Below are positions 46,135-54,138 of a stretch of DNA of 64,000 nt, piece by piece; the stretch's first letter is position 1, and every line of letters begins with the position of its first letter. A program made the translations under genes and the position numbers. The notes beneath the pieces are model-generated. The model searched no databases, was not told the DNA's origin, and saw only the letters and a program-made list of their open reading frames with translations. This DNA comes from Nevskia soli DSM 19509 (GTDB lineage: Bacteria; Pseudomonadota; Gammaproteobacteria; Nevskiales; Nevskiaceae), in NCBI RefSeq assembly GCF_000711955.1, contig NZ_JONR01000030.1:3945-67944 (forward strand). The letters are read 5' to 3'.

Positions 46135-47028
46135 TTGAGCAGCGACAACGATAAGGGCATCGCAGCAGGTCATTCCATGGGCGGAAGGAAACCCCATCGC
46201 ACAAGCCATCCTCCGCGCACATTTCGAGATCAACTTCAGCCGTGGTTGGTGAAGGCCGATTTTCAGAAGCCATTCCTGATGGACGATGGCGTCATCAGAG
46301 CTCTGCATTTCAGTCCTCACTTTGTGCAGAGTGAGATGAACATCGAGAATCCGTATGAACTGACCCTTTTCTATACACGGAAGATGATGGCGTTTCTGTT
46401 GTTTTGTCCCCGACCGAAGGATATTGTCATTGTGGGTCTCGGGGGAGGGTCGTTGACGAAGTTCTGCTCCCGGCAACTTCCCGGCACGCGCATCACGACG
46501 GTGGAAATTGACGAATATGTGATCGCGTTAGGCAGCTATTTCCACATCCCCGAGCAAGATGAACGCATGCGCATCGTTCATGCCGACGCTGCCGACTACT
46601 TCGCAACTAATGAGGAGCGCGTCGATGTCATTCTGGTGGATGGTTGCGATGAGCGCGGCATCGCGCCGGCATTCTGCAATCTGGGCTTTTATCAGTGCCT
46701 GCGCACTCGGCTGCGCCCCGGTGGCGTGCTGGTGGTCAACCTTGTTGGGGCGATGGACATTGTTTTGGCCAACCAGGGTTTTATTGCGGCAGCTTTCTCG
46801 AATCAACTGATCGTCCAGAACGTGAGTTTTGAAGGCAATCGTGTGGCATTTGCCTTCAACGATCCATGGAGCGCGCCGGATTGGACGGCCATCGAGTGCG
46901 AGGCGGTGAAACTCCATGAACAACATGGCCTAGAGTTTCCTGCTTTTGTACGAAAGCTGCAGCATAGCTACGAGCACCATGGTGCTCGTAGCTGCAGCCT
47001 TCACCGCATTACGGACATGATCACGTAA
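46135..47028 (+). CDS. Spermidine-synthase-like protein, copy 3
   Basis: This 297-residue protein is the third paralogue, sharing KMMAFLLF, IVIVGLGGGSLTKFC, VEIDEYVIALG and VDGCDERGIAP with copies 1 and 2, again with GGGSL for GGGDG. The N-terminus is shorter and differs. The TTG start is tentative; an internal ATG (MGGRKPHRT) is possible. Its last 15 codons include a perfect 28-bp palindrome. Confidence 0.75.
   Translation: MSSDNDKGIAAGHSMGGRKPHRTSHPPRTFRDQLQPWLVKADFQKPFLMDDGVIRALHFSPHFVQSEMNIENPYELTLFYTRKMMAFLLFCPRPKDIVIVGLGGGSLTKFCSRQLPGTRITTVEIDEYVIALGSYFHIPEQDERMRIVHADAADYFATNEERVDVILVDGCDERGIAPAFCNLGFYQCLRTRLRPGGVLVVNLVGAMDIVLANQGFIAAAFSNQLIVQNVSFEGNRVAFAFNDPWSAPDWTAIECEAVKLHEQHGLEFPAFVRKLQHSYEHHGARSCSLHRITDMIT
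46966..46993. repeat. Perfect 28-bp palindrome in the 3' end of copy 3
   Basis: AGCTACGAGCACCA is followed directly by its complement TGGTGCTCGTAGCT. It is flanked by GCTGCAG on both sides, extending imperfect symmetry. It lies in coding sequence (SYEHHGARS). It may act as a stem that ends transcription facing the convergent ApbE gene, though there is no U-run. Confidence 0.7.
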
Positions 47029-47050
47029 CGCATCACTTCGCGAGAGTCGC

Positions 47051-48028
47051 TTACTCACCCGGCATCTTGTCGAAGCAGCCGGTGCCACTGCTGCGAATTG
47101 AACCGCCTTCGCGGCCGACAAGAAGTACATTCAACCCCTGTTGCCTGGCCAAGGCCAGGCCGTCAGTAAGCCCGAGCACCATAAGAGCCGTGGCGTATGC
47201 GTCAGCATCGGTACAAGTGGGTGCCACCACAGTGGCCGAGGCGATGCCGTTGAGCAACGGCGTGCCGCTACGCGGGTCCATCGTGTGCGAAATGCGTTCG
47301 CCGTTGACGTCTCTCCAATGCCGGTAGTCGCCTGAGGTCGCGATTGCACCGTCACCGAGTTCGATGACGCTCATTGCTTCTCGGCACTCGAAGGATGGCG
47401 CCTCGATCGCGATGGCCCACGCGGCGCCGTCGGGCTTGCGACCCCTAGCCCTCATTTCTCCGTCAATGCCGACAAGCCACGACCCGATCCCATGCCGATC
47501 GAGAACTCGGGCAAGCTCGTCAACACCGAAGCCTTTGGCAATGCCGCACAGATCTAGCGACACCGCGACGTGCCGGCGCGCGCGGCAGTTCCGCGCATCG
47601 ACTTCGAGGACCGCATCAATGGGCAGGCACGGACGCGAGGTCGTCTCAGCCGGTGGGTCCTGTTCGCCGCCGGCTGGCCCGAAGCCCCATGCGCAGACGA
47701 GCGCTCCCACTCCGATGTTGAAGGCGTTGTGGGTCTCCCGACCAATTGCAATGGCGCGCGTCAAAACGGCCGCCAGATTGGCCGACACGGACACCCATTG
47801 ACCCGGCTCGGCGTGGTTGAGGCGCGAGATGTCGGAGTCCGTGCGCCAGTTCGACATTTCAGCATCGACCGCACCGACTGCAGCGCCCAGTTGATCTACG
47901 ACGGCCGCCAAGTGGCGAGTGGGCGGTACATGGAACTGCGCAGACCAGCGCGTTCCCATAGTCGCTCCGCTCGCTCGGCAGCGCTGCAAGCTACTATCGG
48001 GCAGCCACTCAATAGACGTCTTCGACAT
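47051..48028 (-). CDS. apbE: FAD:protein FMN transferase (ApbE)
   Basis: This 325-residue protein has the ApbE motifs MGTRWSAQF, DAEMSNWRTDSDISRLN, DLCGIAKGFGVDE, SGDYRHW and ISHTMDPRSGTPL, which bind FAD and Mg and catalyse transfer of FMN to Ser/Thr of target proteins. No signal peptide is evident. The ATG overlaps the end of the PepSY/flavodoxin reductase gene by 20 nt. It ends the PepSY-DUF2271-reductase-apbE operon, and the DUF2271 protein has a fitting acceptor motif. Confidence 0.93.
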   Translation of the reverse strand: MSKTSIEWLPDSSLQRCRASGATMGTRWSAQFHVPPTRHLAAVVDQLGAAVGAVDAEMSNWRTDSDISRLNHAEPGQWVSVSANLAAVLTRAIAIGRETHNAFNIGVGALVCAWGFGPAGGEQDPPAETTSRPCLPIDAVLEVDARNCRARRHVAVSLDLCGIAKGFGVDELARVLDRHGIGSWLVGIDGEMRARGRKPDGAAWAIAIEAPSFECREAMSVIELGDGAIATSGDYRHWRDVNGERISHTMDPRSGTPLLNGIASATVVAPTCTDADAYATALMVLGLTDGLALARQQGLNVLLVGREGGSIRSSGTGCFDKMPGE

Positions 48029-50228
48029 AGCGCCCCTGCATCTTGAGTTGCGTGACAGAGAACCCGGAGCCGGCAAGGATGCCCTCCCAGGCCTGGGCGA
48101 CGCTGTCGGCCATCGCGCGCCCCCCGCACACCATGACTTGCGCGCCATGTGCCACCAGTTCGCGCAGGCGTTGCCCATCAGCGACGAGGCGATCCTGGAC
48201 GTAGACGCGTGGCGACATGCGCGAAAACGCCGTCGATAGCGTGCAGAGCCGGCCTGCGGCGACCAGTTGTTTCAATTCGTCGCCGTAAAGGAAGCCGTCT
48301 TCGGCATTGCGTGCGCCAAAGTACAGGTGCATTGGACGAGCCGCGGCATTGTGCCGAATGAAGCCGATCAGGGGGCCGATTCCCGTGCCCGCACCGACCA
48401 GGATCACGGCTGCGGCACCGGCGATGGGTCGGAAGTTCTTGTGCGGACGGATGAAAGCCTTGATTGTGGCTCCCGGGGCGAGATCGGCAAGCCAGGGCGA
48501 GCAGACCCCTTCGGGTTGGCGGCGCACGCAGATTTCCACCACACCGTCCGACGCGGCACTCGCCAGCGAGTAGTAGCGCGGCGCGGCGCCGCCCGGAGGC
48601 AACACGCCCAGCAGATCGCCGGTTTCAAAACGTGGCAGCCTCGAGAGGAAGACATGCATCATTCGTCCTAGGCCTTGCCCGGCGCGCGTCGCCGGCACGA
48701 AGCGCAGCACGGCGGTGCGGGTCTGCTGGTCTTGCCCGTAATCGGTGCGCGAGACGAGTTCGAGTTCAGTCGTGGCAGGCAGCATGGGCTTATAGCGGAT
48801 GTCGAGTGCCAGATGAAGCGTGCCCGCCAGCCACTCAGCCCACTGCCGGAATTCGGGCTCGGACTGCCGGTCGACGGTGCCCGTCTCGCCGAGCGCTTTC
48901 AAACCCTGAGCGATCAGTGCTTCATGTACCTTTCGCGCATAGCCGCAGAAGTGCGAAAACTGTCGGTCGCCGAAGCCGAGCACCGCGAAGGCAACCCCGG
49001 GGGCCGGAGCTGAACGCGCCAGTCGCGATAGGAACCGGCCTGCGCTCTCCGGCGCAGAGCCATCGCCGTAGGTTGCGGTCAATACCAACAAGCGCCGGAT
49101 GCCCGGATGCAACGCCGGCAAGTCATTCATTGCCGCCGCATGCGTCCGCAAGCCTGCCCGGGCCAGAGCCGCATGCAGGGCGACTGCAAAGCCCCAGGTC
49201 ATGTTGCTCTCGCTGCCAACGAGCAGAAGTGTGTCGGCATCGCGTACCGGCACATTATCGGCCACGCGGGGTTGAGTGCGCCGACGCCGCAGCCAGATCA
49301 TGAAGCCGCTTGCGGCCAGCAGGGGGACGGTGAGGGACGTGGCACCCAATAGCAGGCCCAGCCACCATAGCCCCTCGCCGGTGTGCAGCATCTTGACTGT
49401 GTCGTGCAGGCGTTGCCATCCGTCGAACGGCTGCCAGGCGAGCCAGGTTCCGGTTGACGGATCGACGACGCCGGTGCCGTCGTTTGCTTCCACCTCGATC
49501 ATATCGGATGGATCGCTCTTGTTCGCGAGCTTGACCTGCCGCAGCCGCGACACATCGATTGACCGAAGGGCCGCCATGCGCTCGAGTGCCATTGGAGCGG
49601 AGCCGGCGGACTGGACGTCGAAGTAGGGTTGAGCGCCTCCCCCCTCGGGCAGGAGCCCGAACGTCGCGAGCGACATGGCGATGCCCGTCGCAGCCGACAG
49701 CACAAGGAACGGGAGCACCGTACGGGCGATCTCATTGTGAAGTCTCTGCAGCGAGGGTCCGCGCACCGGACCGATGAGGCGCAGCCATCCGCCCATGCGA
49801 TGCGCGAGCAGGGTGAGTCCCGAGAGCGCAATGAACAGCAAGAGTGCTGCCGCAACGCCGACCGTAATACGCCCTCCATCGCCCGACAGCAGCAATTTGC
49901 GGTGTAGGTTGCGCAGCCAACGTTGCGTGGCGGAAGGCTGATATGGAGCCAGCACCTCGCCGGTGGCCGGGTCAATGATGGACGCGCGCTGTTCTTCATT
50001 AACCAGGTAGTAGGCGACGATCATGCCCGATGGGCGCCGCACAATCGTCTCCACTCCCGGTACTCGCGCAGTGACGTGACCCACAAGCGTCGCCACGTCG
50101 AGTGCCTCGGCTGCGGTCTCCATGCGCTCCGCCGCGGGGAACACCGACAGTGCCGCGCCGGCGAGCGCCACCACGAGAAGCAGCAACGTCGCGATCAGCC
50201 CCGGAACCGCGTGCAGCGTGCGCAGCAT
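48009..50228 (-). CDS. PepSY-TM / flavodoxin / NADPH-flavin reductase fusion
   Basis: This 739-residue protein joins a PepSY-associated membrane domain (about residues 1-330, four or more helices with conserved His in RWLRNLHRKLLLSGDGG and LHNEIARTVLPF) to a flavodoxin domain (about 345-485; LVGSESNMTWGFAV), an FAD-binding domain (RYYSLASAASDGVVEICVRR) and an NAD(P)-binding domain (ILVGAGTGIGPLIGFIRH, MVCGGRAMADSV). It resembles sulfite-reductase flavoprotein alpha fused to a membrane anchor. It should carry electrons from cytoplasmic NAD(P)H across the membrane to flavinylated periplasmic partners. Confidence 0.92.
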   Translation of the reverse strand: MLRTLHAVPGLIATLLLLVVALAGAALSVFPAAERMETAAEALDVATLVGHVTARVPGVETIVRRPSGMIVAYYLVNEEQRASIIDPATGEVLAPYQPSATQRWLRNLHRKLLLSGDGGRITVGVAAALLLFIALSGLTLLAHRMGGWLRLIGPVRGPSLQRLHNEIARTVLPFLVLSAATGIAMSLATFGLLPEGGGAQPYFDVQSAGSAPMALERMAALRSIDVSRLRQVKLANKSDPSDMIEVEANDGTGVVDPSTGTWLAWQPFDGWQRLHDTVKMLHTGEGLWWLGLLLGATSLTVPLLAASGFMIWLRRRRTQPRVADNVPVRDADTLLLVGSESNMTWGFAVALHAALARAGLRTHAAAMNDLPALHPGIRRLLVLTATYGDGSAPESAGRFLSRLARSAPAPGVAFAVLGFGDRQFSHFCGYARKVHEALIAQGLKALGETGTVDRQSEPEFRQWAEWLAGTLHLALDIRYKPMLPATTELELVSRTDYGQDQQTRTAVLRFVPATRAGQGLGRMMHVFLSRLPRFETGDLLGVLPPGGAAPRYYSLASAASDGVVEICVRRQPEGVCSPWLADLAPGATIKAFIRPHKNFRPIAGAAAVILVGAGTGIGPLIGFIRHNAAARPMHLYFGARNAEDGFLYGDELKQLVAAGRLCTLSTAFSRMSPRVYVQDRLVADGQRLRELVAHGAQVMVCGGRAMADSVAQAWEGILAGSGFSVTQLKMQGRYVEDVY

Positions 50229-50244
50229 TGCCTGATGCCGTCGA

Positions 50245-50712
50245 TCAGAGCTTGTAGGAAAAAGACTTGACGTAGCCCTTGCCGGCTACCGTCTTGCCTG
50301 ATCCGGCGGAGGTCAATGGCACCGCAACCTCGGACGGGTTTTCCTTCATATCCTCGACGGCAGTGTCGACGTGAATCTCGAACCCGGCGTCCAGAAGGGC
50401 ATCGGCCACATCCACCGTAGCTCGCAAGGTACGGCCTGAACCGACGCTTGCGCCGCTAATCCCGTCCACCTTGGCACGTCCGCCGCTGGTTCGATACCAG
50501 TCGCGCAGGTGCCGCCAATACTTGGCATTTGGCGCGGCGAGATACAGTGTGCTTTGGTAGGTGCCCTTGGCATCGGTAACGTAGATGGCAACGTAGGCGC
50601 CTTCGCCGCCGTAGCTCGTGAGCTGGGCTTCTAGCACGACCGGGCGCGCAGAGGCGATCGGCGGGACTGCGAGTGCGCCGGCGACGATAACTACTGACAA
50701 AGCGCGGTTCAT
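50245..50712 (-). CDS. DUF2271 periplasmic protein with ApbE flavinylation motif
   Basis: This 155-residue protein has a signal peptide (VVIVAGALAVPPIASA) and a DUF2271 domain. It contains DGISGAS at residues 83-89, which fits the ApbE target motif D-x-x-S/T-G-A-S/T with Ser89 as the predicted FMN acceptor. It overlaps the PepSY gene upstream by 4 nt and precedes the reductase gene, with apbE in the same operon. This suggests it is a covalently flavinylated periplasmic electron carrier. Confidence 0.88.
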   Translation of the reverse strand: MNRALSVVIVAGALAVPPIASARPVVLEAQLTSYGGEGAYVAIYVTDAKGTYQSTLYLAAPNAKYWRHLRDWYRTSGGRAKVDGISGASVGSGRTLRATVDVADALLDAGFEIHVDTAVEDMKENPSEVAVPLTSAGSGKTVAGKGYVKSFSYKL

Positions 50713-51068
50713 CGGTCTTCTCCTGGAGTGGGTGGATTCTGGCTTTGGGCACCGGGGCCCGGAGTCTGATGCTGGTGGTCGCGTCGCCGCTCGCGCTCGC
50801 GCTTAATCTTCACGACCTCCAGGGTTGCGGGATTGAGCGTAGCCTTAAAACGGAAGCCGTCCGCGTCCCGGCCCCTGAGTTCATAGCAGCCGTCGTCGAT
50901 CTTCAGGCGCTCGATCTGCCAGCTGTTTCGCTGTGCCAAGGCATCCACCGCGCCGCGCGGCTGCCAGCTCGCTGGTGGCGCGTCGCAGTCGTCGTCCGCA
51001 TGGGCCGACACAGCGAGCAGCGTGAGCACCGCGAACAGGGCACTGCGCCCGGTAGACAGGCCGTTCAC
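50709..51068 (-). CDS. Small exported PepSY-domain protein
   Basis: This protein of about 119 residues has a signal peptide (GRSALFAVLTLLAVSAHA) and one PepSY-like domain (QRNSWQIERLKIDDGCYELRG ... GFRFKATLNPATLEVVKI is the pattern, in two parts), then a polar tail. The GTG start has GGTGGGG upstream. It is the first gene of the flavinylation operon, with an FNR-type box 67 nt before its start. Confidence 0.82.
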   Translation of the reverse strand: MNGLSTGRSALFAVLTLLAVSAHADDDCDAPPASWQPRGAVDALAQRNSWQIERLKIDDGCYELRGRDADGFRFKATLNPATLEVVKIKRERERRRDHQHQTPGPGAQSQNPPTPGEDR

Positions 51069-51128
51069 AACCCCACCTTGTATCAGTCGAAGTGAATGAG
51101 AGTGTCGTTGCTTTTTCCGAGCGTCGCG

Positions 51129-51142
51129 TTGATCTAGGTCAA
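51129..51142. promoter_or_regulatory. FNR/Anr-type box before the PepSY-DUF2271-apbE operon
   Basis: TTGATCTAGGTCAA matches the FNR/Anr consensus TTGAT-N4-ATCAA at 9 of 10 positions. Its centre is 67 nt before the PepSY start codon, a distance that fits a class II (-41.5) activator site. Identical placement is seen at two other operons in this region. Confidence 0.7.
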
Positions 51143-51401
51143 CCGCGAACGCGCTCATTGGCCACTGCGTGGCTGCGGTGGAATCGTCCTACACTCCAAC
51201 AATTCAAACAAACCCGAGCCTCAAATCTTCACTAAACCTCGTTCAGCCGTGAATCATTCGATCTGGAAACGGCAGTACATGAATTGCTGGCTGGCTCCCG
51301 GGGGGGCGGTGCTCTTCGGTGCCGCTTTCGATCAACCGAAAGCGAGGCTCCAGGGCTCGTCGGCACAAGCGCGTAGCATGCGGCCCGCATGGGAACGGAT
51401 T

Positions 51402-52355
51402 CTATGGAGCAACTTTCGAAAGATCGATATGCGCCTTGATGACATCGAGATAGTTCGCCGGCTTGACGAGCAGAATGTCCGCGCCGACCTCTTGTGCCAC
51501 TGTCTCCGCCGTACTGCCCAGCAAGAGCCGGTCCCAACCCCCGCGATAGATCGACCCGAGCACCAGCACATCGATGCGGTTGTCTTTTACGAAGCCTGCT
51601 AGTTCCGACGTAGCCTGACCGGCCGGACGATGTCGGCGATCTTCAGGGATACTGTGAGCCGCTGCAAAACTACTGAAGGCCTTGTAGTGGGCGTCGTTGG
51701 CTTCTGCGTAGATCGCTTTGGAGCTCGGCCAGGTACTATGACTGTACGATGGAAAGTACGGAAACACCGACACCAAGTCCAAACGGGCATCCAAGTATTC
51801 AGCCAAGAGCAACGCGGCATTGATGATGCGCTTGTTGAGGCCGTCCGCATCGACCGGCTCACCCCATACATCGATCGCCGCGGCGACGCGTTTCGGTTTC
51901 GGATGCGGGCCCGGGCCAACCAACATCAACTCGCAGGGCAACAGCCGAATCAGCCTCCAGTCCAGCGGCGTGAAAATCGCGCGCCGCAGCGCGGACTCGT
52001 GGTGCGCATCCTTCACCACCAGCTGCGCATTGATATGGAGCGTCTTGGCCAGAACCGCTTCAGCCTCATCCGGAGACCACACGACGTCACATTCGATCGC
52101 GCTTTCCTTGCCGGCCAGGCTCACGGCCAGGCGTTCCAGCCTTTCCACGCTGTCCCGCATGATGTCGTGGCGCACGTGCGCAGCCACGTCTGCCCCGACC
52201 CGCGCTGCCGCCAGAGCGACGGAGGAGTCGTACTCGAAGACACACAGGTGCAAGGTGGCACCGCTTGCCCGAGCCAGTTCCACGGCTCGTTTGAGAGCGG
52301 GCGTCACCTCCGCTTTCGAAGGGACAATCACCAAAATCGTTTCGTACCGATTCAT
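51402..52355 (-). CDS. Tandem universal stress protein (UspE-like)
   Basis: This 317-residue protein has two UspA domains (about residues 1-145 and 150-312). The second ends in LGSIYRGGWDRLLLGSTAE, keeping much of the ATP-binding G-rich motif. Its length equals that of E. coli UspE, which is encoded beside fnr. It follows the glycine-zipper gene by 27 nt, and the pair sits behind an FNR-type box, so low-oxygen induction is likely. Confidence 0.9.
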   Translation of the reverse strand: MNRYETILVIVPSKAEVTPALKRAVELARASGATLHLCVFEYDSSVALAAARVGADVAAHVRHDIMRDSVERLERLAVSLAGKESAIECDVVWSPDEAEAVLAKTLHINAQLVVKDAHHESALRRAIFTPLDWRLIRLLPCELMLVGPGPHPKPKRVAAAIDVWGEPVDADGLNKRIINAALLLAEYLDARLDLVSVFPYFPSYSHSTWPSSKAIYAEANDAHYKAFSSFAAAHSIPEDRRHRPAGQATSELAGFVKDNRIDVLVLGSIYRGGWDRLLLGSTAETVAQEVGADILLVKPANYLDVIKAHIDLSKVAP

Positions 52356-52382
52356 CGCGCTACCTCTGCTTATAGCGCCCTC

Positions 52383-52835
52383 TTACTGGACAATCTTCCA
52401 GCTCCCATCCGCCTGGCGGCATGCTGTGCCGTACATCTGCTGCGGCTGGTTTCCCACGTTAGCGTTCATTGTGAATTCGCGGCACGGCCCTTGAGCCGTA
52501 TCGTAGGTGCGCGTCGGGGTCACGGCGTAGGAGGTGCGGGTGTCCGGGTTAACCCAGGTCGAGGTATTGCCGGTGGGCATATTCTCCATGGCCATCGCGG
52601 TGTTGATGCGGTCCTGCTCATCCATGTGCTGGCCAATGCTGGCGCCGATGGCCGTGCCGGCGATTGCACCGAGAATGATGGCAGCAGTCCTGCCACCACC
52701 CTTGCCGATGGCGGAGCCGACCGCGGCACCGCTTGCGCCGCCGATCAGGGCGCCGGTCTGCTGGTGGGTGGCACAACCGGCCAAGCCGAAGGATAGAATC
52801 ACACAGGCGATCCAGCGAGAACTTGAGGTTTTCAT
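52383..52835 (-). CDS. Glycine-zipper lipoprotein (17-kDa antigen-like)
   Basis: This 150-residue protein has a lipobox (FGLAGC) and a glycine-zipper segment (GALIGGASGAAVGSAIGKGG and IILGAIAGTAIGASIGQ). The C-terminal domain with two Cys (GPCREF, GTACRQ) resembles the Rickettsia 17-kDa surface antigen family. It probably sits in the outer membrane. It is first in a two-gene unit with the UspE-like gene. Confidence 0.9.
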   Translation of the reverse strand: MKTSSSRWIACVILSFGLAGCATHQQTGALIGGASGAAVGSAIGKGGGRTAAIILGAIAGTAIGASIGQHMDEQDRINTAMAMENMPTGNTSTWVNPDTRTSYAVTPTRTYDTAQGPCREFTMNANVGNQPQQMYGTACRQADGSWKIVQ

Positions 52836-52892
52836 CGAACATCCTCACGTGATGGACCGTTTGATTAGGCGCCCAAGGCTGGGACGGGGCAT

Positions 52893-52906
52893 TGATTTGG
52901 CTCAAT
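52893..52906. promoter_or_regulatory. FNR/Anr-type box before the glycine-zipper/uspE unit
   Basis: TTGATTTGGCTCAA matches TTGAT-N4-ATCAA at 9 of 10 positions. Its centre is about 64 nt before the lipoprotein start codon. It lies in the gap between this unit and the HlyD gene. Confidence 0.65.
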
Positions 52907-52931
52907 TCGCGACAAGGACTCCCCAAGGCAA

Positions 52932-54131
52932 TCAAGGGCTCCGAGGCTCAACGCGGCTACCATCTGACAGACGGTCATCCGGGTAGAGGATGATTACGTC
53001 GCCCTCGCCAACTCCCCCAAGCACCTGCGCGTACTGCGTGCCGCGCTGCCCGATCTCCACTGCGCGTCTGTGGGCGCGCCCATCCTGTACCACGAATATT
53101 TGCCAGTCCGGCCCTACCTTGAACAGGCAGCTGTGGGGCAGCCGCAGGGTATCCTCTGAGCGCCAAAGCACGAAGCGGGCCTCCACCCGGTAGGCGTCGC
53201 CGAGGTTTGTCCAATCCTGCGCGGGCGAAACCAGGTCGGCGACCACCCGGACCCGTTGCTCCTCGACGCCGAGTGCCGAGATCTTGGTGAAAGCCCATGG
53301 CTCCACGGTGCGGACCCTTGCCTGCAGCGGCGCCGGGCCGCCCCAACGCTCCAGGCGTACTTCCATACCCGGCCGGATGCGCACCGCATCGGCCGACAGC
53401 ACCTCAACCATCACTTCCAGAGAATGCTGGTCTCCAATGGTCAGCACCGGAGTGATCGCCGTGACGGCGCCTTCGTCCTCGCGGTGCACTGTAAGCACCA
53501 CACCCTCAACCGACGCGGTGACGATGACATGCCCCGATCCGGCGCTGCGTTCACCGCCGGCATAGCGCAATGCTGTTTGAGCGGCCTCCAGCTCGAAGCG
53601 GGCCATGCGCACGGAGGCTTGCGCTGCCTCCAGTTCGGCCTTGGTCCGATCCGCTGCGGACTTGATTGTGTCGTAGTCCGAGCTCGAAATGACCGCGCTT
53701 TCCAGAAGCGGGCGCGCCCGGACTTCTTCGCGCGCGGCATGCCCGGCCTGCAGATCGGCAGAGCGCCGGTTCATTTCGGCGGCATCGACTGCAGAGCGGG
53801 CACGCGAAACGCGCGCCGCGGCCTCGTCGCGCGCGCGTACATCGAGGGCGCCGGGCGGAAGAGGCTCTAGGGCGAACAGCGTCTGCCCTGCCGTCACCCG
53901 GTCACCCGCGTGCACCGCAACCCGCTGCATGAAGCCGGCGACAGGTGGCATCACCACATAGCGCTCTCGTACCCGCACGATGCCGTCCTCTTCGGTCGTC
54001 ACTTCAAGCGGGCCACGAGTGACCTTGACGACATCTACGGGAATACTCGGTGTGCGGTAGGCCCAGGCCAACGCGGCTGCTGCGGCAAGCGCACCAAAGG
54101 TAATCAGGAAGTGGTTGCGGGTGAGTTTCAC
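52932..54131 (-). CDS. HlyD-family periplasmic adaptor of an ABC exporter
   Basis: This 399-residue protein has an N-terminal anchor (FLITFGALAAAAALAWAY), two barrel-sandwich halves (PVAGFMQRVAVHAGDRVTAG and VTASVEGVVLTVHREDEGAV), a helical hairpin (about 100-190) and beta-barrel domains. It is the last gene of the cytochrome b561/P-type ATPase/ABC operon, 7 nt after the FtsX-type permease. Together with the ATPase and permease it forms a DevBCA/MacAB-like exporter. The substrate is unknown. Confidence 0.9.
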   Translation of the reverse strand: MKLTRNHFLITFGALAAAAALAWAYRTPSIPVDVVKVTRGPLEVTTEEDGIVRVRERYVVMPPVAGFMQRVAVHAGDRVTAGQTLFALEPLPPGALDVRARDEAAARVSRARSAVDAAEMNRRSADLQAGHAAREEVRARPLLESAVISSSDYDTIKSAADRTKAELEAAQASVRMARFELEAAQTALRYAGGERSAGSGHVIVTASVEGVVLTVHREDEGAVTAITPVLTIGDQHSLEVMVEVLSADAVRIRPGMEVRLERWGGPAPLQARVRTVEPWAFTKISALGVEEQRVRVVADLVSPAQDWTNLGDAYRVEARFVLWRSEDTLRLPHSCLFKVGPDWQIFVVQDGRAHRRAVEIGQRGTQYAQVLGGVGEGDVIILYPDDRLSDGSRVEPRSP

Positions 54132-54138
54132 GTTCGGG

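Noticed and set aside
51249..51602. 117-codon plus-strand frame near the 3' end of the stress-protein gene
   Set aside because: It overlaps the UspE-like gene antisense, with no start site or family similarity.
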